Shown: positions 28,830-38,770 of the stretch, in pieces | Layout: each line of letters starts with the position of its first letter | How positions within the stretch are numbered: position 1 is the first letter of the stretch | Origin: Sporosarcina sp. HYO08 | Lineage (GTDB): Bacteria > Bacillota > Bacilli > Bacillales_A > Planococcaceae | Assembly (NCBI RefSeq): GCF_001563475.1 | Contig: NZ_LPUT01000028.1 | Span: forward strand, 124,001-188,000 | Direction of reading: 5' to 3' | DNA: 64,000 bases | Position numbers and translations under genes: made by a program | Notes under the pieces: generated by a model | Database searches by the model: none | What the model saw: the letters and a program-made list of their open reading frames with translations, nothing else | What the model was told of the DNA's origin: nothing

Positions 28830-30674
28830 ATGTTAAAAGAACGTGAAGATTTACGTAATATTGCAATTATCGCACACGTTGACCACGGAAAAACAACACT
28901 TGTCGACCAGCTTTTAAAACAATCAGGGATTTTCCGGTCGAATGAGCAAGTCGATGACCGGGCAATGGACTCGAATGATATTGAACGTGAACGTGGAATT
29001 ACAATTTTAGCAAAGAATACTGCGGTGCATTATAAAGAAACAAAAATCAACATATTAGACACGCCGGGACATGCCGACTTTGGCGGTGAAGTCGAGCGGA
29101 TTTTAAAAATGGTAGATGGTGTCGTGCTTGTTGTTGATGCCTATGAGGGGTGTATGCCGCAAACCCGCTTCGTTTTGAAAAAAGCGCTTGAAGAAAATAT
29201 AAAACCGATCGTCGTTGTCAATAAAATAGACCGGGATTTTGCGCGTCCGACAGAAGTTGTTGATGAAGTGCTTGAATTATTTATTGAACTGGATGCGAAT
29301 GATGAGCAACTTGAATTTCCAGTTGTTTATGCATCCGGATTCAATGGAACGGCAAGTCTTTCCCCGGATCCAGAAACGCAAGAAGAAACGCTTAGAGTTC
29401 TATATGATTCCATTATTGAACATATTCCCGCGCCAATAGACAATCGAGAGGAGCCGCTGCAATTCCAAGTCTCGTTACTCGACTACAACGACTACGTTGG
29501 CCGTATTGGGATCGGACGGATTTTCCGTGGAACGATGAAAGTCGGACAGCATGTTTCCGTTTTAAAACGGGACGGGTCGATCAAAAATTTCAGAGTAACA
29601 AAAATGGCTGGATTTTTAGGATTGAAGCGTGTCGAGATTGAAGAAGCATTTGCTGGAGATCTTGTCGCCGTTTCCGGAATGGAAGCGATAGATGTTGGTG
29701 AAACGATTTGTCCGGTAGATCATCCAGAAGCACTTCCGGCACTGCATATTGATGAACCTACACTTCAAATGACGTTTCTTGTCAATAATAGTCCATTTGC
29801 AGGGAAAGAAGGTAAATGGGTGACAGCAAGAAAAATTGAAGAACGCCTAGAAGCTGAGTTGGAAACGGACGTTTCACTGCGAGTTGAACCGACCGATTCT
29901 CCAGACGCCTGGGTTGTTTCGGGACGCGGTGAACTGCATCTTTCCATTCTGATCGAAAACATGAGACGCGAAGGATATGAACTGCAAGTATCAAAACCAG
30001 AAGTCATTATCCGTGAGATTGATGGTGTCAAATGTGAACCATATGAGCGTGTTCAGATCGATACACCTGAAGCATACACAGGCGCTGTCATTGAATCGCT
30101 TGGTGCACGAAAAGGCGAAATGCTTGATATGATTAATAATGGAAATGGACAAGTTCGTCTTGTTTTCCAAGTGCCGGCACGTGGATTAATTGGTTATACA
30201 ACGGAATTTTTAACAATGACACATGGTTACGGAATTTTGAATCACACGTTCGACACGTATAAACCAATCGTGCACGGAAAAGTTGGCGGCCGGCGTAATG
30301 GCGTGCTTGTGTCAATGGAAAATGGCGCTGTGACTCCGTATAGTATCTCGCAACTAGAAGATCGAGGTACGATGTTTGTCGAAGCCGGAACACCTATTTA
30401 TGCAGGAATGATCGTTGGTGAAAATACACGGGACACTGACCTAACGATTAACTTAACACGTGCAAAACAAGCCACAAATGTTCGTTCGGCGACGAAAGAT
30501 CAAACGGTCACAACTAAAAAGCCACGTATCATGTCATTAGAAGAAGCACTGCAATATTTGGATGACGATGAATACTGCGAAGTTACACCAGAATCGATTC
30601 GACTTCGTAAAAAAGTTCTGGATAAAAATGAACGCGAGCGAATTCAGAAAAAGAAAAAACTTGCCGAATCTTAA
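28830..30674 (+). CDS. typA: Ribosome-associated GTPase TypA/BipA
   Basis: 614 residues, full length. G1 HVDHGKTT, G2 region with RERGITI, G3 DTPGHADFG and G4 NKIDRD are complete; domains II, III, V and the BipA C-terminal domain follow. It binds the 70S ribosome like EF-G and supports ribosome assembly and stress/cold adaptation. Followed by a strong terminator; ylaH is transcribed separately. Confidence 0.95.
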   Translation: MLKEREDLRNIAIIAHVDHGKTTLVDQLLKQSGIFRSNEQVDDRAMDSNDIERERGITILAKNTAVHYKETKINILDTPGHADFGGEVERILKMVDGVVLVVDAYEGCMPQTRFVLKKALEENIKPIVVVNKIDRDFARPTEVVDEVLELFIELDANDEQLEFPVVYASGFNGTASLSPDPETQEETLRVLYDSIIEHIPAPIDNREEPLQFQVSLLDYNDYVGRIGIGRIFRGTMKVGQHVSVLKRDGSIKNFRVTKMAGFLGLKRVEIEEAFAGDLVAVSGMEAIDVGETICPVDHPEALPALHIDEPTLQMTFLVNNSPFAGKEGKWVTARKIEERLEAELETDVSLRVEPTDSPDAWVVSGRGELHLSILIENMRREGYELQVSKPEVIIREIDGVKCEPYERVQIDTPEAYTGAVIESLGARKGEMLDMINNGNGQVRLVFQVPARGLIGYTTEFLTMTHGYGILNHTFDTYKPIVHGKVGGRRNGVLVSMENGAVTPYSISQLEDRGTMFVEAGTPIYAGMIVGENTRDTDLTINLTRAKQATNVRSATKDQTVTTKKPRIMSLEEALQYLDDDEYCEVTPESIRLRKKVLDKNERERIQKKKKLAES

Positions 30675-30717
30675 GTTGGCTAACAAAAAGGCCAAATGAA
30701 TACCTACAATTAATAAA

Positions 30718-30756
30718 GGCAGCATTGTGTCGAAATTCGAACAATGCTGCTTTTAT
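30718..30756 (+). terminator. typA terminator
   Basis: GCAGCATTGT / ACAATGCTGC with inner TCGAA/TTCGA pairing, then TTTTATT. Confidence 0.85.
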
Positions 30757-30851
30757 TAAAGCGAATGAAACATTTTGAATGCAGCAGTATGTTAATATGG
30801 TATAAGTATTTCGCTTCTATGTAGTGAGGTTAAGAAAGGAATGTATATGGA

Positions 30852-31190
30852 ATGAAAGTAGAGGATACAGAGTTCGTTTTTGGCAGAATGTCTGGGATTG
30901 CGCGCTTTATTTATGAAGTGATGCCTTCCTATACAATTGCGGGCTATATCTTGTTTGGTCTCGTTCTTCTGATGTCTGCGATCGTTTACAAACTAGGTTT
31001 TGCGAAAAAGCTTCATCCTCTTCAAAGCCTTGTCATTTATATATTTTTGTTTTTCGGCTGTCTCGTTTTAACTTTCCTCGCCTTTTTCCTGCCAATTGTA
31101 GAAGGACTTATTGTAGCAGCACTTATTTTGATCATCTACCGTGTTCGAAGGTTAAAAGAATACAAAGGGGAAAACGACCCGGTTGCGTAA
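30852..31190 (+). CDS. ylaH: YlaH-like membrane protein
   Basis: 112 residues with three hydrophobic helices (about 25-45, 53-76, 79-97) and a basic C-terminal tail (YRVRRLKEYKGEN). YlaH-like in size, topology and location directly after typA. An ATG five bases upstream in another frame stops after two codons. Unknown function. Confidence 0.78.
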   Translation: MKVEDTEFVFGRMSGIARFIYEVMPSYTIAGYILFGLVLLMSAIVYKLGFAKKLHPLQSLVIYIFLFFGCLVLTFLAFFLPIVEGLIVAALILIIYRVRRLKEYKGENDPVA

Positions 31191-31212
31191 GGCAACCGAG
31201 TCGTTTTTTACT
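31177..31212. terminator. Bidirectional ylaH/ylaI terminator
   Basis: ACGAC.CGGTTGC / GCAACCGAGTCGT stem with a short loop, then T6; the 5' arm overlaps the last ylaH codons. Confidence 0.8.
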
Positions 31213-31215
31213 TCG

Positions 31216-31419
31216 TTAAAAATCCTCTTCCGTTGGATGTGAGCTGCGTCTGAATATAAAATTGCCGGTGGCGATTCGTGCGATTGTTTTTTCAGTAATG
31301 CGATCATGGCACTGCTCACACATATAAGTATGAATCGGACGATTTCTTAGTTTCTTTGCAAGCGGAGCGTGGTCGGGTAGCTGACCTACTTGTTCGCAAA
31401 TGACGCATTTCACACGCAT
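31216..31419 (-). CDS. ylaI: YlaI, small zinc-binding protein (DUF2197)
   Basis: 67 residues. Two cysteine pairs, CVIC (5-8) and CEQC (about 34-37), form a probable zinc knuckle, with basic surroundings and a EKTIARIATGNFIF segment. Matches YlaI in size, motifs and place. Ribosome site AAGGAGAG. Function unknown. Confidence 0.85.
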   Translation of the reverse strand: MRVKCVICEQVGQLPDHAPLAKKLRNRPIHTYMCEQCHDRITEKTIARIATGNFIFRRSSHPTEEDF

Positions 31420-31431
31420 AAAAATCTCTCC

Positions 31432-31932
31432 TTATTCAACTCGGATTGCCATTATATTTCGAATGGGATGGTCTTGATTGGAACCGTCTTTTAAGAGTAA
31501 ATGAACAGGTCCGTCATCAACTAGCGGTTTTCCTTCCTGACTAAATTTAAAAATGATCTCTTCTCTTTGATCATAAGGAAAACGATGCTCTTTGCCCTCC
31601 GATGTTTCAAAAACTAATGTTTTCGCATGTTCATCCGGTTCTGCAATTTTTAAGAAATTATGTAGAAAAATCCCGAAAGTTCCCGTTAACATTTTTGTTT
31701 TCTCGTAAATCTTTTCTGTTTTCAATGTCGGCGGGAAAGTAGCGCCTTCCATTATTTCACGGGACCAGTGACTGCCCATGTCTTTTTTATATTCTTCTAT
31801 TTCATCGACTTCGCTACGTAGCTCCGAAAAGTACGTATTTAAGTCAATTCGACGATCATCAAAAATCCAGACGGTCGGATCGAGTGTGATTGAATAACGC
31901 ACATTGCCTTTGATCGGTATAATTGTTTCCAA
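31432..31932 (-). CDS. Conserved Bacillales protein, probably YlaL-like
   Basis: 166 residues, TTG start 9 bases after GGGGGTAA. Mixed alpha/beta with an N-terminal VRYSITLDPTVWIFDDRRIDL block, a helical middle and a beta-rich second half (KTLVFETSEGKEHRFPY, GPVHLLLKDGS). No membrane segment or catalytic motif is visible. It lies between ylaI and ylaN, where B. subtilis has ylaJ-ylaK-ylaL-ylaM; size and place suggest ylaL, but I cannot confirm it. A structured element lies 65 bp upstream. Confidence 0.6.
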   Translation of the reverse strand: METIIPIKGNVRYSITLDPTVWIFDDRRIDLNTYFSELRSEVDEIEEYKKDMGSHWSREIMEGATFPPTLKTEKIYEKTKMLTGTFGIFLHNFLKIAEPDEHAKTLVFETSEGKEHRFPYDQREEIIFKFSQEGKPLVDDGPVHLLLKDGSNQDHPIRNIMAIRVE

Positions 31933-31996
31933 ATGATGTTACCCCCATATAAAAGGTTCTATGTTCATAAAGAACACGAATGCTAATCAAAATCTG

Positions 31997-32060
31997 TGGC
32001 ATCGGCCGGAGGCTTTACTTACCCCGGAAAATGTATTTGTCAAGGTAAGTAAAAATGCCA
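31997..32060. ncRNA. Structured element between the ylaL-like gene and ylaN (possible leader RNA)
   Basis: Outer arms TGGCAT (31997-32002) / ATGCCA (32055-32060) and inner 10-bp arms TTTACTTACC (32014-32023) / GGTAAGTAAA (32044-32053). One side has an 11-base GC-rich bulge (CGGCCGGAGGC); the 20-base loop starts with CCGG, which could pair with the CCGG of the bulge. No T-run follows on either strand. It sits 65 bp before the minus-strand ylaL-like gene and 160 bp before ylaN. Confidence 0.45.
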
Positions 32061-32219
32061 TTTCTCCTAGTATAGCGTTTTCAGCCGTTTGGGAAAAGTT
32101 TTTCTTCTTAAGAGCAAATGTGAAGAAAGGGAAAAGCTTGCATTTTTTCCTATCAAAAGATACAATTTATTCAACAAATGTATCAATCAAGCGATAAAAG
32201 GTTGGTGGGGGGCGTCCTC

Positions 32220-32501
32220 ATGGATATAGAATTGCAAGAAACCTATCAAGAAAAGGCATTGAAGCAGCTTCAGGCTGATGCTGATAAGATTGCTCAACTG
32301 ATTAAAGTGCAAATGGATCATTTGACGATGCCGCAATGCCCACTTTATGAAGAAGTGTTAGATACACAAATGTACGGGCTGTCCCGTGAAATTGATTTTG
32401 CTGTAAAACTTGGACTAATTGAGCGTGCGAAAGGAAATGAGATTCTTTCCTTGCTAGAAAAAGAAATGAACGTCTTACACGAATTATATACGAGGGAATA
32501 A
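32220..32501 (+). CDS. ylaN: YlaN, iron-homeostasis protein (DUF1507)
   Basis: 93 residues from the ATG at 32220, with GGTGGGGGGCG upstream. Helical throughout; [35 protein letters not shown]-type opening and the central [28 protein letters not shown] block are hallmarks of DUF1507. B. subtilis YlaN is needed under iron limitation and has been linked to Fur. No Fur box is obvious upstream. It precedes ftsW as in Bacillus. Confidence 0.93.
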   Translation: MDIELQETYQEKALKQLQADADKIAQLIKVQMDHLTMPQCPLYEEVLDTQMYGLSREIDFAVKLGLIERAKGNEILSLLEKEMNVLHELYTRE

Positions 32502-32507
32502 GCTGAA

Positions 32508-32543
32508 AACTCAAACTGACAAAAAGGTTTGAGTTTTTTGTTT
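32508..32543 (+). terminator. ylaN terminator
   Basis: Perfect 9-bp stem AACTCAAAC / GTTTGAGTT, then T5GTTT. Confidence 0.85.
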
Positions 32544-32691
32544 AACTTGTTGCGGTTGAAAAAACAAGCGCCTCAAAACGAGCAGTTCGATAAATGAACT
32601 TTATAGGAAGAAAAATCAACATTTTATAGCAGTAAAACTTATATATAATAGTAGAACTTATAAAAGTAAGATTAAAAATGGGGTTTGAATT

Positions 32692-33858
32692 ATGAAGAAT
32701 TATGCTAAAAGAATCTTGCGCTATTTTGACTTTCCACTTTTCTTTGTCTATTTAGTCCTTTGTCTTTTTGGGCTTGTTATGATTTATAGCGCGAGTATGG
32801 GAACCGCTGTCAATCTTTATAAGGGAGAGGCAAACTTGTTCTTTCGTAAACAAATAGTCAATCTTTGTTTAGCCTTACCTGCCTTTTTTTTGGCAGCTTT
32901 CTTTCCCTATAAAAATTATAAGAGAAAAGTAATTATGGTGACGATGGTCACGATCATGTTTGTTTTGCTGCCACTTGTCCATATTATTGGGACAGGAGAT
33001 CATGTAGGGGCAAATAGTTGGATTAACACACCTTTCGGAAGTTTGCAGCCATCCGAGGTGGCAAAGCTTGTAATGATCGTCTATTTCTCAAGTGTTTTCG
33101 CGAAAAAATATGAGTCGGGCATGATCGACAGCATAAACAAATCAATTGGACCGCCAATGACCATTCTTGCAATTGTCATCGGATCGATTATGTTGGAAAC
33201 CGATATAGGTACATCATTCATTATTGTCATGACGGCATTATGTGTCATGGCGGCAAGTGGTATTAAGGCAAAAACCTTTGCGAAATTAAGCGGATTTGTT
33301 GCGATCTTCATGATTCCGGTGGCGATTATTATCTACTACTTTGTGTGGGACAAAGTCATGACGCAGAGTAGAGTAGGACGATTGCTATCATTCCTAAATC
33401 CTTTTGATTATGTACAAGGCTCGGGTTATCAAATTGCCAATGGGTATATCGCGATTGGTGCTGGCGGTGTTAAGGGGCTGGGGCTTGGCAACTCCGTTCA
33501 AAAAATGGGTTATTTACCGGAACCGCATACCGATGTCATTATGGCGGTTATTTCTGAAGAGTTAGGCGTATTAGGGACCTCTATTGTCATAGGGGGATTA
33601 GGTTTTATCGTTTTAAGGGCATTTGTTATTGCTTTGAGGGCAAAAGATCCCCATGCCCGCATGTTAGCGGCAGGAATTGGCAGTGTAATTGGAATTCAAA
33701 CATTTGTGAATTTGGGCGGCCTAACAGGGTTGATACCGCTTACAGGGGTACCCCTGCCGTTTATTAGCTATGGCGGAACTTCAGTTATTCTGTTATCTTT
33801 GTCTTTAGGAATATTGATGAATGTATCAATGTTCGTGAAATATGAAAAAAACAAATAG
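32692..33858 (+). CDS. ftsW: Lipid II polymerase FtsW
   Basis: 388 residues with about ten hydrophobic helices. SEDS-family motifs: YSAS(M) near residue 35, QPSEVAKL (about 120), the large loop with GSGYQIANGYIAIGAGG, and VPLPFISYGGTS near the end. Its site between ylaN and pyc supports ftsW rather than rodA or spoVE. It polymerises glycan strands at the division septum with a class B PBP. The last 17 bases overlap the reading frame of pyc upstream of its likely start. Confidence 0.9.
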   Translation: MKNYAKRILRYFDFPLFFVYLVLCLFGLVMIYSASMGTAVNLYKGEANLFFRKQIVNLCLALPAFFLAAFFPYKNYKRKVIMVTMVTIMFVLLPLVHIIGTGDHVGANSWINTPFGSLQPSEVAKLVMIVYFSSVFAKKYESGMIDSINKSIGPPMTILAIVIGSIMLETDIGTSFIIVMTALCVMAASGIKAKTFAKLSGFVAIFMIPVAIIIYYFVWDKVMTQSRVGRLLSFLNPFDYVQGSGYQIANGYIAIGAGGVKGLGLGNSVQKMGYLPEPHTDVIMAVISEELGVLGTSIVIGGLGFIVLRAFVIALRAKDPHARMLAAGIGSVIGIQTFVNLGGLTGLIPLTGVPLPFISYGGTSVILLSLSLGILMNVSMFVKYEKNK

Positions 33859-33877
33859 AGAAGGAAGTGCCTTGTGG

Positions 33878-36800
33878 ATGGAAAAGATTAAGAAAATTCT
33901 TGTTGCTAACCGCGGAGAAATCGCCATTCGTATTTTCCGTGCTTGTACCGAGCTGAATATTTCGACAGTTGGAATTTATTCAACTGAAGACAGTGGGTCA
34001 TTCCATCGATACAAGGCGGATGAGTCGTACCTTGTGGGGAAAGGGAAAAAACCAATCGATGCCTACCTAGACATTGAGGGCATTATTGCGATTGCAAAAG
34101 ACTCTGGGGCAGATGCGGTTCACCCGGGCTATGGTTTCCTTGCAGAGAATAGGGAGTTTGCTCGTCGCCTTGAAGAAGAGGGAATTATCTTTATCGGACC
34201 AACATCCGAACATCTTGATATGTTTGGGGATAAAGTGAAAGCAAGAACGCAAGCGATTAATGCGGGAATCCCGGTTATTCCTGGCAGTGATGGGCCAGTT
34301 TCCTCCGTCGACGAAGTTGTATCGTTTGGTGATGCGTATGGCTATCCAATCATCATTAAAGCTTCCTTAGGCGGCGGTGGTCGCGGTATGCGAATCGTGA
34401 ATAACGCGGACGAGGTCGTCGAAGCGTATGAGCGTGCCAAATCAGAAGCAAAATCAGCTTTTGGTAGCGATGAAATGTACGTTGAAAAATTTATCAATAA
34501 GCCAAAGCACATTGAAGTGCAAATTCTTGGCGATTCATTCGGTAATGTCGTTCATCTTTACGAACGCGATTGTTCGATTCAACGCCGTCACCAAAAAGTG
34601 GTTGAAATTGCACCATCCATTTCACTTCCTGATGGCTTAAGTGAAAAAATTTGTAATGCTGCTGTGCAATTGATGGAAAACGTAAAATATCTGAATGCAG
34701 GTACAGTTGAGTTTCTTGTAGCTGGCGATGAGTTTTACTTCATTGAGGTAAACCCTCGTATTCAAGTTGAGCATACGATCACGGAAATGGTAACCGGAAT
34801 TGATATCGTTCATGCACAAATTCGCATTGCAGATGGACAAAACTTGCATGAAGGGGATTCGAAAATTCCATCACAAGATCAAATTCCTTTGTTCGGCTAT
34901 GCAATTCAATCCCGCGTAACGACTGAAGATCCATTGAATGACTTTATGCCTGATACAGGTAAACTAGCTGTTTATCGCTCGGGCGGAGGTTTTGGTGTTC
35001 GTCTAGATGCAGGAAATGGCTTCCAAGGTGCTGTTATTACACCGTACTACGATTCTTTACTTGTTAAAGTATCTACTTGGGGCAATACATTCCAAGAAGC
35101 GGCAAATAAAATGAACCGAAACTTAGTGGAGTTCCGTATTCGAGGTATTAAGACAAATATTCCTTTCTTGGAAAATGTCGTTAAACATAAGAAATTCTTA
35201 GCGGGCGATTACGATACAAGCTTTATCGATACAACACCTGAACTATTTTTGTTCCCGAACCGTAAAGACCGCGGAACGAAATTGTTAAATTACCTAGGAA
35301 ATGTAACAATCAATGGATTCCCTGGACTAGAAAAACAGTCTAAGCCAGTATTCCATCCAGTACGCAAGCCGGTTGTTGATCTATTAACACCGCCGCCGGC
35401 AGGTACAAAACAAATTTTAGATGAACGCGGTGCAGAAGGTCTCGTTAATTGGATTAAAGAGCAAAACGACGTCTTATTAACAGACACTACTTTCCGTGAT
35501 GCGCACCAATCATTGCTTGCTACTCGTTTGCGTACAGCAGATATTACTGCGATCGCATCTGAGTCGGCTAGATTGATGCCTGATCTATTTTCTTTCGAAT
35601 TATGGGGCGGAGCAACGTTTGACGTCGCGTACCGTTTCTTGAAAGAAAGTCCATGGGATCGACTGCTCAAACTTCGTGAGCAAATTCCAAACGTCATGTT
35701 CCAAATGCTTGTTCGCGGTGCAAATGCGGTTGGCTATACAAACTACCCAGATAATGTGATCCGTGAATTTATTAGCGAATCAGCGGAAGCTGGCGTAGAC
35801 GTTTTCCGTATTTTCGACAGCTTGAACTGGATTAAAGGAATGGAAGTTGCGATTGATGCAACTCGTCAATCAGGGAAAGTTGCAGAAGCAGCTCTTTGCT
35901 ATACAGGAGACATTTTGGATGATTCCCGTGCGAAATACACGGTCAATTATTACAAAGAAATGGCAAAAGAATTAGAAGCTGCAGGTGCTCATATCCTTGC
36001 GATTAAAGATATGGCGGGACTGTTAAAACCTGAAGCGGCTTACCGACTCATTTCTGAACTGAAAGAAACGATTGATATTCCAATTCACTTGCACTCTCAT
36101 GATACGAGCGGCAACGGCATCTTTATGTACGGCAGAGCGATTGAAGCAGGTGTTGACATTGTCGATACAGCGCTTGGCGCGATGTCTGGATTGACATCAC
36201 AACCTTCAGCAAGCTCGCTTTACTATGCAATGCAAGGTAATGAGCGTAAAGTACGTGCAGACGTTAAAGCGCTAGAAGATCTATCCTACTATTGGGAAGA
36301 TGTTCGTAAATATTATCAGCATTTCGAAAGTGGGATGATTAGCCCACATTCTGAGATCTATGTGCATGAAATGCCAGGAGGCCAATACTCGAACTTACAG
36401 CAACAAGCGAAAGGTGTAGGTCTTGGGGAGCGTTGGGAAGAAGTTAAAAATATGTATTCCCGTGTGAACATGCTATTTGGTGATATTGTTAAAGTGACAC
36501 CATCATCAAAAGTTGTAGGTGATATGGCGCTATTCATGGTTCAAAATAATTTGGACGAAGAAAGTGTTATTACACGCGGCGAAACAATTGACTTCCCGGA
36601 ATCAGTTATTGAATTCTTTGAAGGGTATATTGGACAGCCTTATGGCGGTTTCCCGAAGGAACTGCAGAAAGTTGTCTTAAAAGAGCGTGAAGCCATTACA
36701 GTTCGACCAGGCGAACTTTTGGAAGAAGTTGACTTTGAGAAGCTGCGCGGTGAATTGAACGAGAAGCTAGGGCGTCCAGTGACAAGTCATGATGTATTGG

Positions 36801-37315
36801 CTTATGCACTTTACCCGAAAGTCTTTGAAGAGTATTCCACGATGAATAAGCAGTTTGGGGACGTTTCCGTTATTAGTACGCCTGAATTCCTATATGGAAT
36901 GCGTATAGGAGAAGAAATCGAAGTTGAGATTGAAAAAGGAAAAACATTAATCATCAAACTTGTTTCCATCGGAGAACCGCAATCTGATGCTACACGTGTT
37001 ATTTACTTTGAATTGAACGGTCAGCCACGTGAAATTATTATTGAGGATCTAAGCGTGGAAACGGATCAAGTTCGAAAAGTAAAAGCGGATCCTGCCAACA
37101 GATCACATATTGCGGCGACAATGCCTGGAATGGTATTGAAGGTAGCAGTAGATGTTGGAGCGAAAGTAAAACGCGGTGAGCACCTGCTCATTACAGAAGC
37201 AATGAAAATGGAAACAACGATTCAGGCGCCATACGATGGGGTTGTGAAAGATATTTATGTGACAGCTGGCGACTCGATCGTAACAGGAGATTTATTAATC
37301 GAGTTAGAAGACTGA
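33878..37315 (+). CDS. pyc: Pyruvate carboxylase
   Basis: 1145 residues. N-terminal biotin carboxylase (KILVANRGEIAIRIFRAC, ATP-grasp GGGGRGMRI, ERDCSIQRRHQK), carboxyltransferase domain (TFRDAHQSL metal and substrate site, HLHSHDTSGNG), allosteric/tetramerisation region and C-terminal biotin domain with EAMKMET. It makes oxaloacetate from pyruvate and bicarbonate, refilling the TCA cycle. The ATG at 33878 gives the common N terminus; a TTG at 33872 is nearer to the AAGGAAG ribosome site and could add two residues. Confidence 0.95.
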   Translation: MEKIKKILVANRGEIAIRIFRACTELNISTVGIYSTEDSGSFHRYKADESYLVGKGKKPIDAYLDIEGIIAIAKDSGADAVHPGYGFLAENREFARRLEEEGIIFIGPTSEHLDMFGDKVKARTQAINAGIPVIPGSDGPVSSVDEVVSFGDAYGYPIIIKASLGGGGRGMRIVNNADEVVEAYERAKSEAKSAFGSDEMYVEKFINKPKHIEVQILGDSFGNVVHLYERDCSIQRRHQKVVEIAPSISLPDGLSEKICNAAVQLMENVKYLNAGTVEFLVAGDEFYFIEVNPRIQVEHTITEMVTGIDIVHAQIRIADGQNLHEGDSKIPSQDQIPLFGYAIQSRVTTEDPLNDFMPDTGKLAVYRSGGGFGVRLDAGNGFQGAVITPYYDSLLVKVSTWGNTFQEAANKMNRNLVEFRIRGIKTNIPFLENVVKHKKFLAGDYDTSFIDTTPELFLFPNRKDRGTKLLNYLGNVTINGFPGLEKQSKPVFHPVRKPVVDLLTPPPAGTKQILDERGAEGLVNWIKEQNDVLLTDTTFRDAHQSLLATRLRTADITAIASESARLMPDLFSFELWGGATFDVAYRFLKESPWDRLLKLREQIPNVMFQMLVRGANAVGYTNYPDNVIREFISESAEAGVDVFRIFDSLNWIKGMEVAIDATRQSGKVAEAALCYTGDILDDSRAKYTVNYYKEMAKELEAAGAHILAIKDMAGLLKPEAAYRLISELKETIDIPIHLHSHDTSGNGIFMYGRAIEAGVDIVDTALGAMSGLTSQPSASSLYYAMQGNERKVRADVKALEDLSYYWEDVRKYYQHFESGMISPHSEIYVHEMPGGQYSNLQQQAKGVGLGERWEEVKNMYSRVNMLFGDIVKVTPSSKVVGDMALFMVQNNLDEESVITRGETIDFPESVIEFFEGYIGQPYGGFPKELQKVVLKEREAITVRPGELLEEVDFEKLRGELNEKLGRPVTSHDVLAYALYPKVFEEYSTMNKQFGDVSVISTPEFLYGMRIGEEIEVEIEKGKTLIIKLVSIGEPQSDATRVIYFELNGQPREIIIEDLSVETDQVRKVKADPANRSHIAATMPGMVLKVAVDVGAKVKRGEHLLITEAMKMETTIQAPYDGVVKDIYVTAGDSIVTGDLLIELED

Positions 37316-37333
37316 TTGTAAAAAGCCATAAAG

Positions 37334-37368
37334 AAAAAGGAGTGCCGAGATACAGGTACTCCTTTTTC
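37334..37368 (+). terminator. pyc terminator
   Basis: AAAAAGGAGTGCC / GGTACTCCTTTTT stem with one wobble and a 9-base loop. Confidence 0.85.
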
Positions 37369-37497
37369 CAATGGGCTAATACTCCCTTTAAAAATATTCG
37401 TGTTCATACACAATTCGAAAGTTCACTAGATAGACAAAAGTTATAAAACTTTTACAACTTTTATTTCTTATCTAAATAACGGAACACATATATTAAA

Positions 37498-37523
37498 AAA
37501 GACCGCCGCAATGGGCAGTCTCT
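37498..37523 (-). terminator. ctaA terminator
   Basis: On the minus strand GACTGCC / GGCGGTC (one G-T) around CATTGC, followed by T6. Confidence 0.65.
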
Positions 37524-37530
37524 CCGTAAG

Positions 37531-38430
37531 TTATTTACTCCTGGAAACTAGTAAGAGCATATAAGTTAATAGTCCGAACATAAGTGTGATAAATAACGAA
37601 TGTAACAGTGTAACGTATAAGTTAAGCTTCGTGAGAACGACAGTCATTCCGGTTAACAATTGAAGCGTGACGAGCGCAAATGTAGTGAGCCAACCCCAAT
37701 AGATTGCACGCTGATCGCGATAATGTCGGATGACATGCAATGCAATGATACCGATCCAAAGGAATATTAAAAACGCTGCTGCACGATGTCCCATTTGGAT
37801 CCATTCATACATATCGCCCGGTAATTCAAATGTATTTCGACATAGCGGCCAGCTGGCGCAAGCCAATTCTGATTCGGTGTGCCGCACAAGGGCACCTGTA
37901 TAGACAACAATATAAGAATATACAGAGACACCGATCGTATGCCATTTCAACTTATTGCCGATATTGATTTTGTCCGTATCAAATTTCTGATCTACTTCAA
38001 ATACTAGAAGCGTTAATAGAAATACGGAAGCAAAAGAGATTAGGGATATACCAAAGTGGAGCGCAAGGATAAAGTCACCTTGTCCCCATAAAACTTGAGC
38101 CGCACCGATTAACGCTTGCAGGATGAGGAAGAACACAGCCATGAATGCTAAAAATTTAGTTTCGCGTATGTGTCCAATTGCTTTCCAAGACCAAATTGAC
38201 AATACGAGAATGAAAATCCCAACCGCGCCCGTGACAAGACGATGAGAAAATTCAATTAAAACTTCAGGGGTAATTTCGTCTGGAATAAGATTTCCATTAC
38301 AGCCAGGCCAATGTCTTCCACACCCGAGACCGCTATCTGTTTTTGTCACAAGAGCGCCGCCAAGAAGGATCAAAAGCATCCCGATCGTTGAAGCAACTGC
38401 AAACCATTTCAAGAATTTATTATACTGCAA
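37531..38430 (-). CDS. ctaA: Haem A synthase
   Basis: 299 residues, eight hydrophobic helices. Contains the four haem-ligand histidines of CtaA (for example EFSHRLVT near residue 56, HFGISL near 122, HRAAAF near 216, and one near 276) and the Cys pair GLGCGRHWPGC (about 35-42) with a second pair around LACASWPLC. It oxidises haem O to haem A for the aa3-type oxidase. TTG start 9 bases after AGGTG. Divergent from ctaB. Confidence 0.92.
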   Translation of the reverse strand: MQYNKFLKWFAVASTIGMLLILLGGALVTKTDSGLGCGRHWPGCNGNLIPDEITPEVLIEFSHRLVTGAVGIFILVLSIWSWKAIGHIRETKFLAFMAVFFLILQALIGAAQVLWGQGDFILALHFGISLISFASVFLLTLLVFEVDQKFDTDKINIGNKLKWHTIGVSVYSYIVVYTGALVRHTESELACASWPLCRNTFELPGDMYEWIQMGHRAAAFLIFLWIGIIALHVIRHYRDQRAIYWGWLTTFALVTLQLLTGMTVVLTKLNLYVTLLHSLFITLMFGLLTYMLLLVSRSK

Positions 38431-38770
38431 AAATAAGACACCTACTTTTCATAATAACGATCGTAAGTTACTTTTTGAGAAGTTTCTAGCACTTCAATAA
38501 TACCTCTGCAATTTTGATAATAGCGAAAAAGGCTTGAAATAACAATGAAAAACGGTTAAAAAGGAGATGTGTAACCCTTATTTCACAAAATGTTCATAAA
38601 AAAGACCCTTTGACTTCACAAATGACCTATTGAAATGATCTATCATAGACATTAGAAGGAGTAGCAGTGTCAATGTTCCGCGGAATATAGGTTATTTTGG
38701 ATAAAAATGACTTAATTCCAATTTGTAATGGCAATTTACATCTTGGACCATGTAGGAAAGGAGGGGTACT
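38431..38770. promoter_or_regulatory. Divergent ctaA-ctaB control region (340 bp) with two ResD-like sites
   Basis: TTCACAAA occurs at 38582-38589 and 38615-38622, 33 bp apart (three helical turns). On the minus strand both read TTTGTGAA, matching eight of nine bases of the ResD-binding motif TTTGTGAAT known from B. subtilis, where ctaA is ResD-activated. I cannot assign a convincing sigma-A promoter to either gene; no ORF is present. Confidence 0.45.

Noticed and set aside
31997-32060. Cyclic-di-GMP-I riboswitch on the minus strand (AAGCCTCCGGCC)
   Set aside because: Only that short stretch resembles the class; the GNRA loop, its receptor and the second helix are absent.
31961-32197. ORF of 78 codons between the ylaL-like gene and ylaN
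   Set aside because: No ribosome site, odd composition, and it runs across the structured element and the ylaN leader.
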